In this document: positions 23,979 through 31,261 of the stretch, in pieces
Numbering within the stretch: the stretch's first letter is position 1
How the letters are laid out: every line of letters begins with the position of its first letter
Assembly (NCBI GenBank): GCA_934670025.1
Contig: CAKUOS010000018.1
Span: 1 to 37,392 of the forward strand
Reading direction: 5' to 3'
Length of the DNA: 37,392 nucleotides
DNA from: an uncultured Oscillospiraceae bacterium
Lineage (GTDB): Bacteria; Bacillota; Clostridia; Oscillospirales; Oscillospiraceae
Notes under the pieces: generated by a model
Databases searched by the model: none
What the model saw: only the letters and a program-made list of their open reading frames with translations
Told to the model about the DNA's origin: nothing
Made by a program: the position numbers and the translations under genes

Positions 23979-25238
23979 TTATCGCAGTTTTCTATAGCGC
24001 AGAACGCCGTATGCAAAGCCCAGCAAGAGGCCGAGACTCAAAAAGATCCAGACCGGCCACGTGCGGGCAGCTTCCTGCTCGGGCAGGATGAGCTGGACGC
24101 TGCCGTCCTGCATCCCTTCGCCGGCGCTGACACCGTTTTCGCCGTCTGACTGTGTGCCGGGGCGCAGCGTAAACACGCGCCGCGCGTCCGCCGGCAGCGT
24201 GACCGTTTCAGTCTCGCCGTCCGGAGGCTGCGGAAGATCGGCGCCGGGCGCGGCGGAGGCGCCTTCGCCCGCGCCTGCCTGTGCACCGGAACCGGATGCG
24301 CCGCCGTCTCCCACGTGGACGTTCACGCTGACGCTCGATTCGCCGAACGAGGCCGTGATGACCGCGTCGCCCGCGGCGTTCACGTGCAGACTGCCGTTTT
24401 GGTCGACCGAGACGACCGACGGGTCGCTCGAAGCGTATTGCAGATGCGTCTGCACGAAGTCGGTCAGCGCGTCGTCCTCGGCGTCGGCGGTCACGTGCAG
24501 CGCATGGTCGCTGCCGACGATGAGGTCAAGATTACTTTCCTCGCTCGACAAAACCGGCGTCCCGGAAAAGGTGACGAGGATCTTATAGACGTATTTGGCC
24601 GCGGAGCTCGTCCCGGCCTCTTCGGGGCTTGCCTGTCCGAAGAAGAGGTGGAAGCGGTTGACGGTGGAAAAAAGGCTCTCGTCAGCGTAGCTTTCAAAAT
24701 CGTAGCCCGACGTGTCCCACTCGGTATAATCCTCGAGCGCGAGCATCGGCTCGACCTGGTACGCGCCGACCCACAGATCGTCGCCGCCGTCCCAGGCGTA
24801 GAGTTCGCCCGTCTCCTCGTCGGCCGCGGTGTTCGGGAAGTAATAGCGCGGCATATCCAGCAGCGCGTATTTTGTGAACGAGCGGTATGCGCCCGCAGCG
24901 TGATCCTGCGTGAAAAAGTCGATGGAGGCGATGGAATTGACGTCCACGCCCGCATAATCGAGCAGATCCCGGATGTAAAACCCGCGCGCGAAGACGAGAT
25001 AGGTGCGGCTGCCGCTGTAGTAGGAGTAGAATTCCTCGTGCGTATCGAGTGCGCCGCCGTACCAGTCGTCAAGCGCCTGCCACGAAAATTTCGCCTTTTC
25101 GACGTATTCGTCCTCGCTCCAGCCGAAATAGCCGATGCAGACCGAGATGGAGTCCGTCACCGCGTCGGCGAAGACCGGCACGGCGAGCGCCGCGCAGAGC
25201 ATCAGCGCCAGCGCGAGCCGTTGCAGCAGTTTTTTCAT
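23979..25238 (-). CDS. Membrane-anchored surface protein with molybdopterin-oxidoreductase-like and Ig-like domains
   Basis: 419 residues. Signal peptide about 1-25 (MKKLLQRLALALMLCAALAVPVFAD). Domain 1 (about 26-225) has RTYLVFARGFYIRDLLDYAGVDVNSI and RFHLFFGQ...KYVYKILVTFSG, a pattern like sulfite-oxidase-type folds used without the cofactor. A Big2/Ig-like domain follows (about 226-312, DPSVVSVDQNGSLHVNAAGDAVITASF), then a Gly/Ala/Ser linker and an extracellular stretch. One membrane span (about 393-413) ends in RYRKLR. So the protein is anchored at its C-terminus with its domains outside. It starts 4 bp inside the upstream binding-protein gene. Confidence 0.8.
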   Translation of the reverse strand: MKKLLQRLALALMLCAALAVPVFADAVTDSISVCIGYFGWSEDEYVEKAKFSWQALDDWYGGALDTHEEFYSYYSGSRTYLVFARGFYIRDLLDYAGVDVNSIASIDFFTQDHAAGAYRSFTKYALLDMPRYYFPNTAADEETGELYAWDGGDDLWVGAYQVEPMLALEDYTEWDTSGYDFESYADESLFSTVNRFHLFFGQASPEEAGTSSAAKYVYKILVTFSGTPVLSSEESNLDLIVGSDHALHVTADAEDDALTDFVQTHLQYASSDPSVVSVDQNGSLHVNAAGDAVITASFGESSVSVNVHVGDGGASGSGAQAGAGEGASAAPGADLPQPPDGETETVTLPADARRVFTLRPGTQSDGENGVSAGEGMQDGSVQLILPEQEAARTWPVWIFLSLGLLLGFAYGVLRYRKLR

Positions 25239-26326
25239 GACGCGCCTTTCAGCGTGGAATTTTCCAGCATCGCGCGCGCGTCCGCCTCGCTCAGGTCGTA
25301 ATTCCAGAACAGTCTGAATAGTTCCTGCGTTTTTTCGACCATATCATAGTCGTAATACTGCGGATACAGAAGATTTCCAAGCCACCAGATGCCGAGCAGC
25401 ATATTGAGGCTCGGCGGGCTGGAGAGCCAGTTGTAGGGAAGGGAAGGGATCTCGTAAAATTTTCCCGTTTCGATGGCGCGCAGCGGCTGCCACGCGGGAT
25501 CGTCCGCGGCGGTATCGTAGATGCTGCCCGCGGCGAAGAGGATGACGTCGGGGTCAAAGCGGTAGAGCTGCTCGAGATTGATCGGATTGCCGCCGCCTTT
25601 GTTGCTGACCTCCTCGACGACGGCCGCGTTTGCAAGCCCCAGAAGATCCAGCACCTGCGCCTGCGTGGAGCCTTTTGCGTTCGTATTGAGGCCCGACGAC
25701 CCGGAGGTATACAGGACGGAAAGACGCTCTGCATCCGTGAGCCGCGCGGCGTTTTCCTCCGCCATCGAGACGGTCTGCTCCACGAACGCGGCCAGCTCCT
25801 CGCCGCGCGCGGCCTTGCCGCTCAAAATCCGCCCGAGCGTGCGGAAGGCGTTTGCCATATGCGGCAGATCCGCCTCAATAAAGATGACCGGGATGCCGAT
25901 CTGGCGTTGCAGCGCGTCAAGATCGGCGGCCATATTGTCCTTTTTATCGCCGAGGTCGACGACCACCTGCGCGCCGGACGAGAGGATGGACTCGAGGTTC
26001 AGCGTCGACTTGCTGCCGTACATCTGCCCGGTCGTGGGCAGGTCAATGAGGCGCGGGTCGAGGAATTTATACTGGCTCGACGACGGTGTGGCGTTGATCG
26101 TGGCCATGTATTCCGGGGCGACGGCGGCGAGGAACATCGACGCGACCGCGCCGCTCGGCGCGACGCCCGTGAGCGCCGCAGGGATGTCGACCGTGCGGCC
26201 GAGATCGTCGGTAAACGATACGACCGGGCCGTCATAGGCGGGCGCGGTCTTCGCGCCGCAGGCCGTCAGGCAGCTCAGGATCAGAAGCGCCGCAAGCAGC
26301 AGCGCGGACAGTTTTTTTGCGTTCAT
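25235..26326 (-). CDS. Substrate-binding lipoprotein, BtuF/FepB type (haem, cobalamin or siderophore-like)
   Basis: 363 residues. Lipoprotein signal with lipobox LTAC at residues 20-23. The mature part is of the helical-backbone binding-protein class: VSFTDDLGRTVDIPAAL at the start, LNLESILSSGAQVVVDLG, a long central helix, and PINLEQLYRFDPDVILFAAG. Such proteins bind iron-siderophore, haem or corrinoid ligands. No ABC permease or ATPase is present nearby; instead an ExbB-type channel follows. The ATG at 26326 follows CGGAGAA. Its promoter is at 26393-26421. Confidence 0.9.
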   Translation of the reverse strand: MNAKKLSALLLAALLILSCLTACGAKTAPAYDGPVVSFTDDLGRTVDIPAALTGVAPSGAVASMFLAAVAPEYMATINATPSSSQYKFLDPRLIDLPTTGQMYGSKSTLNLESILSSGAQVVVDLGDKKDNMAADLDALQRQIGIPVIFIEADLPHMANAFRTLGRILSGKAARGEELAAFVEQTVSMAEENAARLTDAERLSVLYTSGSSGLNTNAKGSTQAQVLDLLGLANAAVVEEVSNKGGGNPINLEQLYRFDPDVILFAAGSIYDTAADDPAWQPLRAIETGKFYEIPSLPYNWLSSPPSLNMLLGIWWLGNLLYPQYYDYDMVEKTQELFRLFWNYDLSEADARAMLENSTLKGAS

Positions 26327-26392
26327 CTGGTTATTCTCCGAAAAATACAACTGTGAAAAGCGCACAGCGCAGGGCGCTTCCTTCACACGTCG

Positions 26393-26421
26393 CATTATAC
26401 CAGCCGCGGCGGGCAAATGCA
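26393..26421 (-). promoter_or_regulatory. Promoter of the ExbB/SLH operon
   Basis: Minus strand: TTGCAT (26416-26421), 17-bp spacer, TATAAT (26393-26398). About 60 nt of leader follow before the lipoprotein start. No clear Fur/DtxR-type palindrome is visible at this site. Confidence 0.8.
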
Positions 26422-26487
26422 ACGGGGCGTTTCGCAATTTCAAACAAAAACGAAACAGATTCGATAACGCCGAACGCGCGAAAGGCG

Positions 26488-26519
26488 AAAAAAGCCTCTC
26501 CGCCAGACCGGCGGAGAGG
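26488..26519 (-). terminator. Intrinsic terminator of proS
   Basis: 10-bp stem CCTCTCCGCC (26495-26504) with complement (26510-26519) and five-base loop; on the minus strand six T follow (26488-26493). Confidence 0.9.
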
Positions 26520-26536
26520 ACACGGGATATTTATAA

Positions 26537-27973
26537 TCAGTATGCGACGCCCCAGTAGATCATCTTTTTGGCGGGCTTGCCGCAGATCGGGCACGTATCG
26601 CCCAGATGCTCCTGTCTAAGCGGCATACAGCGCGACGACATACCGCCCTCTTCCTTCATTTTCAGCTCGCATTCGAGCTCACCGCACCACATCGTCTTGA
26701 TGAAGCCGCCGTGCTCGGCCTGAAGCTGTTTGGCCTCTTCGAGCGAATGGGCTTCGAAGACGTGCTCGTCGAGGTTCTGCTTCGCCTTTTCGAACATACC
26801 CTTCTGCACGAGTTCGAGCTGCCCGGAAACAGCGGCTTCGAGGTTTTCAAGCGCGACAACGGTCTTTTCGCCGTCGTTGCGGCGCACGAGCACGCACTGG
26901 CCGGCCTCGATGTCGCGCGGGCCGATCTCGACGCGCACGGGCACGCCCTTCATCTCATACTGTGCGCATTTCCAGCCCATGGAGTTGTCGGAATCGTCGA
27001 GCTTGACGCGAAGGCCCGCCTTGACAAGACGCGCTTTCAGTTCGGCGGCCTTTTCCAGCACGCCGGGCTTGTGCATTGCAACGGGCAGGACGATGACCTG
27101 CACGGGCGCGATCTTCGGCGGCAGGACGAGGCCGTTGTTATCGCCGTGGGCCATGATGACTGCGCCGATCATGCGCGTGGTGGAGCCCCAGGAGGTCTGG
27201 AACGGATACTGGAGCTTGTTGTCGCGGCCGGTGAAGGTCACGTTGTAGGCACGGGAGAACTTGTCGCCGAAGTAGTGCGACGTTGCGCCCTGAAGCGCCT
27301 TGTGATCCTTCATCAGGCACTCGACGGTATATGTCGCCTCCGCGCCGGCGAACTTTTCCTTTTCGGTCTTCTGGCCGCGGACGACGGGAATGGCGAGGAC
27401 GTTTTCAAAGAAATCGGCGTAGCAGTTGAGCTGCTGCTCCGTCTCATGGATGGCCTCTTCGGCCGTCTCGTGGATGGTATGACCCTCCTGCCACCAGAAT
27501 TCTCTCGAACGCAGGAACGGCCGCGTCGTCTTTTCCCAGCGGATGACGGAGCACCACTGGTTATAGAGCATCGGCAGCTCGCGGTAGGTCTGCAAAACGC
27601 GCGACCAGTGGTCGCAGAACATCGTCTCGGACGTCGGACGGAAGGCCAGCCGCTCTTCGAGCTTTTCGCTGCCGCCCATCGTGACCCACGCGACCTCGGG
27701 CGCGAAGCCGTTGACGAGCTCGCCCTCTTTTTTGAGCAGACTCTCGGGGATCAGCACGGGCATCGCCACGTTTTCATGGCCGGTCTTTTTGAATTCGCCG
27801 TCCATGATGCGCTGGATATTTTCCCAGATCGCATAGCCATACGGCCGCAGGATCGTAAAGCCCTTGACGGACGCATATTCGACCAGCTCGGCCTTGCGGC
27901 AGATGTCGGTGTACCACTGGGCAAAATCGACCTCCATATCGGTGATCTGCTCCACTTTTTTGTCTTTCGCCAT
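26537..27973 (-). CDS. proS: Proline--tRNA ligase, short (archaeal/eukaryotic-like) type
   Basis: 478 residues, the length of the ProRS form without the bacterial INS editing insert. Class II motifs: RPTSETMFCDHW (motif 2 region), FLRSREFWWQEGHT, and the anticodon-binding domain PVQVIVLPVA, followed by a C-terminal part with CPICGKPAKKMIYWG. It charges tRNA-Pro. The ATG at 27973 has AAAGGA at 9 nt; the ATG at 27979 is too close to it. Single gene with own terminator. Confidence 0.95.
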   Translation of the reverse strand: MAKDKKVEQITDMEVDFAQWYTDICRKAELVEYASVKGFTILRPYGYAIWENIQRIMDGEFKKTGHENVAMPVLIPESLLKKEGELVNGFAPEVAWVTMGGSEKLEERLAFRPTSETMFCDHWSRVLQTYRELPMLYNQWCSVIRWEKTTRPFLRSREFWWQEGHTIHETAEEAIHETEQQLNCYADFFENVLAIPVVRGQKTEKEKFAGAEATYTVECLMKDHKALQGATSHYFGDKFSRAYNVTFTGRDNKLQYPFQTSWGSTTRMIGAVIMAHGDNNGLVLPPKIAPVQVIVLPVAMHKPGVLEKAAELKARLVKAGLRVKLDDSDNSMGWKCAQYEMKGVPVRVEIGPRDIEAGQCVLVRRNDGEKTVVALENLEAAVSGQLELVQKGMFEKAKQNLDEHVFEAHSLEEAKQLQAEHGGFIKTMWCGELECELKMKEEGGMSSRCMPLRQEHLGDTCPICGKPAKKMIYWGVAY

Positions 27974-28081
27974 ATCCATTCATCCTTTCGGAAATACTTT
28001 TCCAGTCAATAGATTTATTCTATCACACTTGTCAAGCGTCTGTACATAAGATGAGATACCTGATTGGAGGAGCGTTTTGCC

Positions 28082-28249
28082 ATGTCTGTAATTTGTGTTC
28101 CGTTGGATGCGGCGACGGAGGCGTTCTACCGTTCCGTCGCCAGCGCGGCCGGTCTGCCGGTCGAGCAGGTGCTGCGCGACGCGCTGTTCAAGCTCGCGGG
28201 CGAGCTTTCGCTCGAGGCGCTTGCAAGGCGCGCGAAGGATTCGAAATAG
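28082..28249 (+). CDS. Small ribbon-helix-helix-like protein, 55 aa
   Basis: MSVICVPLDAATEAFYRSVASAAGLPVEQVLRDALFKLAGEL... has the strand plus two helices of RHH (CopG/ParD/RelB-like) DNA-binding proteins: a short beta-strand (SVICVPLD), a helix (AATEAFYRSVASAAG) and a second helix (PVEQVLRDALFKLAGEL). GGAGGAG precedes the ATG. No toxin partner is adjacent; it lies between divergent proS and co-directional sdaA. Possibly an orphan antitoxin or small regulator. Confidence 0.65.
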   Translation: MSVICVPLDAATEAFYRSVASAAGLPVEQVLRDALFKLAGELSLEALARRAKDSK

Positions 28250-28251
28250 GG

Positions 28252-28280
28252 TTGTAATTTGCGGGGTTGTCTGGTATAGT
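28252..28280 (+). promoter_or_regulatory. Promoter of sdaA
   Basis: TTGTAA (28252-28257), 17-bp spacer, TATAGT (28275-28280), about 50 bp before the sdaA start. Confidence 0.7.
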
Positions 28281-28330
28281 TGCAATACAAAAAAGAAGGG
28301 AAACCAAGCACTGTACCGGAGGACATTGTT

Positions 28331-29560
28331 ATGAAATCGATCCGAGATCTCTATAAGATCGGAAAAGGCCCGTCCAGCTCCCACACGATGGGACCGGAGC
28401 GCGCCGCGCGTATTTTTAAAGAGGAAAATCCCGATGCCGAACGCTATGTCGTGACGCTCTACGGCTCACTGTCGCTGACCGGCGTCGGCCACGGCACCGA
28501 CCGCGTGCTGCGCGAGACGCTCGCGCCCACGCCGACCGAGATCATCTTTTCCAAGGAGGATCCCGCCGACCTCAAGCACCCCAACACGCTCGATTTTGCC
28601 GCTTACCGCGGCGAGGAGCAGACCGCATCGATGCGCGTGGAGTCCGTCGGCGGCGGCGACATCGTCGTCGAGGACCGGCCGGGACTCGAACCGCAGGAGG
28701 TCTACCCCGAAAACTCGTTTGCCGAGATCGCGCAGTTCTGCGCGTGGCGGCGCGTGTCGCTGCCGGAATATGTGGAGCTGAACGAAGGCCCGGAGATCTG
28801 GGAGTTTCTCAGGACCGTCTGGGCCGCGATGCGCCGCGAGATCCACGAGGGACTCAATACCGAAGGGACGCTGCCGGGCGGGCTCGATGTGCAGCGCAAG
28901 GCCAAATACCTGCTCGAACGCGGCCATCAGGTCGAGATCCCGCAGGTGCGCGAATTGCAGCAGGTCTGCGCCTACGCCTTTGCCGCCGCCGAGCAGAACG
29001 CCGGCAACGGCACCGTCGTCACTGCGCCGACGTGCGGCAGCTGCGGCGTTGTGCCGGCGGTTCTCATGTACTTACAGGATAAATACAGCTTCTCGGACGA
29101 AAAGATCGCCGAGGCGCTGAGCGTCGCAGGCATCATCGGCAGTCTCATCAAGCGCAACGCATCCATCTCGGGCGCCGAGTGCGGCTGTCAGGCCGAGATC
29201 GGCTCGGCGTGCTCGATGGCGGCGGCCGCGATGAGCCAGCTCATGGGCCTGAGCATTCAGGAGGTCGAGTATTCCGCCGAGATCGCCATGGAGCACCATC
29301 TGGGCCTCACGTGCGACCCCATCTGCGGGCTTGTGCAGATCCCGTGCATCGAGCGCAACGCCGTCGCGGCCAAGCGCGCCATCGATGCGGCAAATCTGGC
29401 GCATATGCTGGTCGGCACGCGCACGATCTCGTTCGATATGGTCGTGCGCACGATGTATGACACGGGCGTGAGCATGAACCGCGCCTTCCGCGAGACGAGC
29501 GAGGGCGGCCTCGCGCGGCTCTACAGCCGCCGCGCAGGCATGATGCAGAAACAGCCTTGA
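28331..29560 (+). CDS. sdaA: L-serine ammonia-lyase, iron-sulfur type, single chain
   Basis: 409 residues. Converts L-serine to pyruvate and ammonia using a [4Fe-4S] cluster. The beta-type domain is N-terminal (SIRDLYKIGKGPSSSHTMGP) and the alpha-type catalytic domain C-terminal (TAPTCGSCGVVPAVL, ECGCQAEIGSACSMAAAAM, CDPICGLVQIPCIERN), with the cluster cysteines present. In Bacillus these are two proteins; here they are fused without an ACT domain, as in many single-chain forms. The ATG at 28331 follows CGGAGGA. It fits serine fermentation together with the nearby tdh-kbl and ansA genes. Confidence 0.95.
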   Translation: MKSIRDLYKIGKGPSSSHTMGPERAARIFKEENPDAERYVVTLYGSLSLTGVGHGTDRVLRETLAPTPTEIIFSKEDPADLKHPNTLDFAAYRGEEQTASMRVESVGGGDIVVEDRPGLEPQEVYPENSFAEIAQFCAWRRVSLPEYVELNEGPEIWEFLRTVWAAMRREIHEGLNTEGTLPGGLDVQRKAKYLLERGHQVEIPQVRELQQVCAYAFAAAEQNAGNGTVVTAPTCGSCGVVPAVLMYLQDKYSFSDEKIAEALSVAGIIGSLIKRNASISGAECGCQAEIGSACSMAAAAMSQLMGLSIQEVEYSAEIAMEHHLGLTCDPICGLVQIPCIERNAVAAKRAIDAANLAHMLVGTRTISFDMVVRTMYDTGVSMNRAFRETSEGGLARLYSRRAGMMQKQP

Positions 29561-29570
29561 CGGAATGACG

Positions 29571-30040
29571 CGCCTGTAGGGGCCGGCGACTCTGCCGGCC
29601 CGTGTCTCCGACGGCCGTATCTTTTCCCGTGCGTGGGAAAAGATACGGAAGAAAAGGACGCTGGTTACTCAGAAACCGCCGTCACGTATCTGCTCTGTAG
29701 ACAGACACACTTCTACGCCACACCAATTGCCTATCAGAAAAAACCAAACCGCAAACTTGGTTTGCGGTTTGGAAAGGAAGAAACGAGCTTAGAGAATAAG
29801 AAGCATCGCTTGCGATGATTCGTTTCGGCAAGGTCGTTTCTGACGCGCACGCCTTTGCTTGTGACGGCGGTGTCGGCGCTCTGAAACTTGCAATGTGCGC
29901 CTGCGGGTGCAAAGAACCAAAATGCAGGCTTGGCCTGCATTTTGGAAAGGAGGAAACGGCTTTAGAGGATAAGAAGCATCGCTTCGCGATGATTCGTTTC
30001 GGCAAAGCTGTTTCTGACGCGCATCGGCCCCTACAGTCTT
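29571..30040 (-). repeat. Composite intergenic repeat, copy C (two structured elements in tandem)
   Basis: Runs opposite to copies A and B. It opens with GTAGGGGCCGGCG; then a 14-bp hairpin 29615-29628/29635-29648. First element: 13-bp hairpin 29744-29756/29760-29772 (six A before it, so T on the minus strand), outer stem 29780-29790/29830-29840, inner hairpin 29804-29809/29812-29817. A second element follows: 13-bp hairpin 29917-29929/29933-29945, outer stem 29953-29963/30004-30014, inner hairpin 29977-29982/29986-29991. It closes with CGGCCCCTAC. No gene is seen between 29561 and 30228. Confidence 0.88.
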
Positions 30041-30167
30041 TATACGGTACGTTGACGCACTTGTCTGTTTTTAAATACGGAGGCATCCGGTCTGCGATCC
30101 GCTGCGTGCTGCGCAGCCAGTATCGTATCGGATGTCTCTGCTTTTTACTTAAATGTGCAAAATCCGG

Positions 30168-30196
30168 TTGCGAAGCGGCGCGTTCGCGGGTATACT
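30168..30196 (+). promoter_or_regulatory. Promoter of ansA
   Basis: TTGCGA (30168-30173), 17-bp spacer, TATACT (30191-30196), 33 bp before the start codon. Confidence 0.75.
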
Positions 30197-30228
30197 GGAA
30201 CCATACAATATAAAAATCGGAGGCAGCC

Positions 30229-31212
30229 ATGAGAAATCTGCACCTGATCGCAACCGGAGGCACCATTTCCTGCGTTCCCTCGCCCAACGGACTCGTCCCG
30301 AGCCTGAGCGCGAAGGATCTTTTGTCCTATGTCCCCGGCGGTGGGGAGATCTCCTGTACGGATCTGTTCCACATGGACAGCTCCAACATCCAGCCCGAGG
30401 AGTGGCAGCAGATGGCCGAGGCCGTCATGGCTGCGCGCGAGCACTGCGCGGGCATCGTCATGACCCACGGCACGGACACGATGGCCTACACGGCGTCGAT
30501 GCTGTCGTTCATGCTGCGCAGCATCGAAATCCCCGTCGTGCTGACCGGTTCGCAGTATCCCATCGTCCGCCCGGATTCCGACGGCAGACGGAATCTGGAA
30601 AATGCCATCATCGCCGCGCGCGAGCTGCCGGGCGGCGTGTATATCGTGTTCGGCGACGCCGTCATCAAGGGCTGCCGCGCGGTCAAGACGCGCACGACGT
30701 CGCTCAATGCGTTCGAGTCGATCAACTACCCCTATATCGGCGCGGTCGCCAACGGCGGCTTCATCAGCTTTGTGCGGCCCGAGCCGCGCGAGACGTTCGA
30801 GTGCTTCACGGCCATCGACCCGGCCGTCGCGCTCATCAAGCTCATCCCCGGCACGAGCCCGGCGCTGCTCGAAAGCGTCGCGGGCTGCGGCATCCACGGC
30901 GTGGTGGTCGAGGCGTTCGGCCTCGGTGGCGTACACAACTTCCGCCGCGACCACGCGATGAGCCTCAAGCATCTCATCGAGCGGGACATCCCGGTCGTGC
31001 TGACCTCGCAGTGCCTGTATGAGGCCAGCTCCCCGGATATCTACGAGGTCAGCCACGCGCTGCGTGACTCCGGGGTCATCTCCGCCGCCGACATGACGAC
31101 CGAGGCGGCCGTCACGAAGCTCATGTGGGTCCTCGGCCACACGCACGACATGGACCGGGTGCGGCGCATGATGATCCGCGACTACTGCGGCGAGATCCGC
31201 CAGAATCTGTAA
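30229..31212 (+). CDS. ansA: L-asparaginase, type I-like
   Basis: 327 residues. Hydrolyses asparagine to aspartate and ammonia. The two catalytic threonine motifs are clear: ATGGTIS (8-14) and THGTDTM (near 84-90). No signal peptide, so cytosolic. The LTGSQYPIVRPDSDGRRN and C-terminal segments fit the family. The ribosome site CGGAGG precedes the ATG. It converges on the amidohydrolase gene with a hairpin between. Confidence 0.95.
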   Translation: MRNLHLIATGGTISCVPSPNGLVPSLSAKDLLSYVPGGGEISCTDLFHMDSSNIQPEEWQQMAEAVMAAREHCAGIVMTHGTDTMAYTASMLSFMLRSIEIPVVLTGSQYPIVRPDSDGRRNLENAIIAARELPGGVYIVFGDAVIKGCRAVKTRTTSLNAFESINYPYIGAVANGGFISFVRPEPRETFECFTAIDPAVALIKLIPGTSPALLESVAGCGIHGVVVEAFGLGGVHNFRRDHAMSLKHLIERDIPVVLTSQCLYEASSPDIYEVSHALRDSGVISAADMTTEAAVTKLMWVLGHTHDMDRVRRMMIRDYCGEIRQNL

Positions 31213-31226
31213 TTTACAGGATAGAA

Positions 31227-31255
31227 ACAGCCCGGCTGCCTTGCAGCCGGGCTGT
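31227..31255. terminator. Hairpin between converging ansA and amidohydrolase genes
   Basis: Perfect 13-bp stem (ACAGCCCGGCTGC and complement) with loop CTT; T-rich but broken tails on both sides. Probably ends both transcripts. Confidence 0.8.
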
Positions 31256-31261
31256 TGTCTG

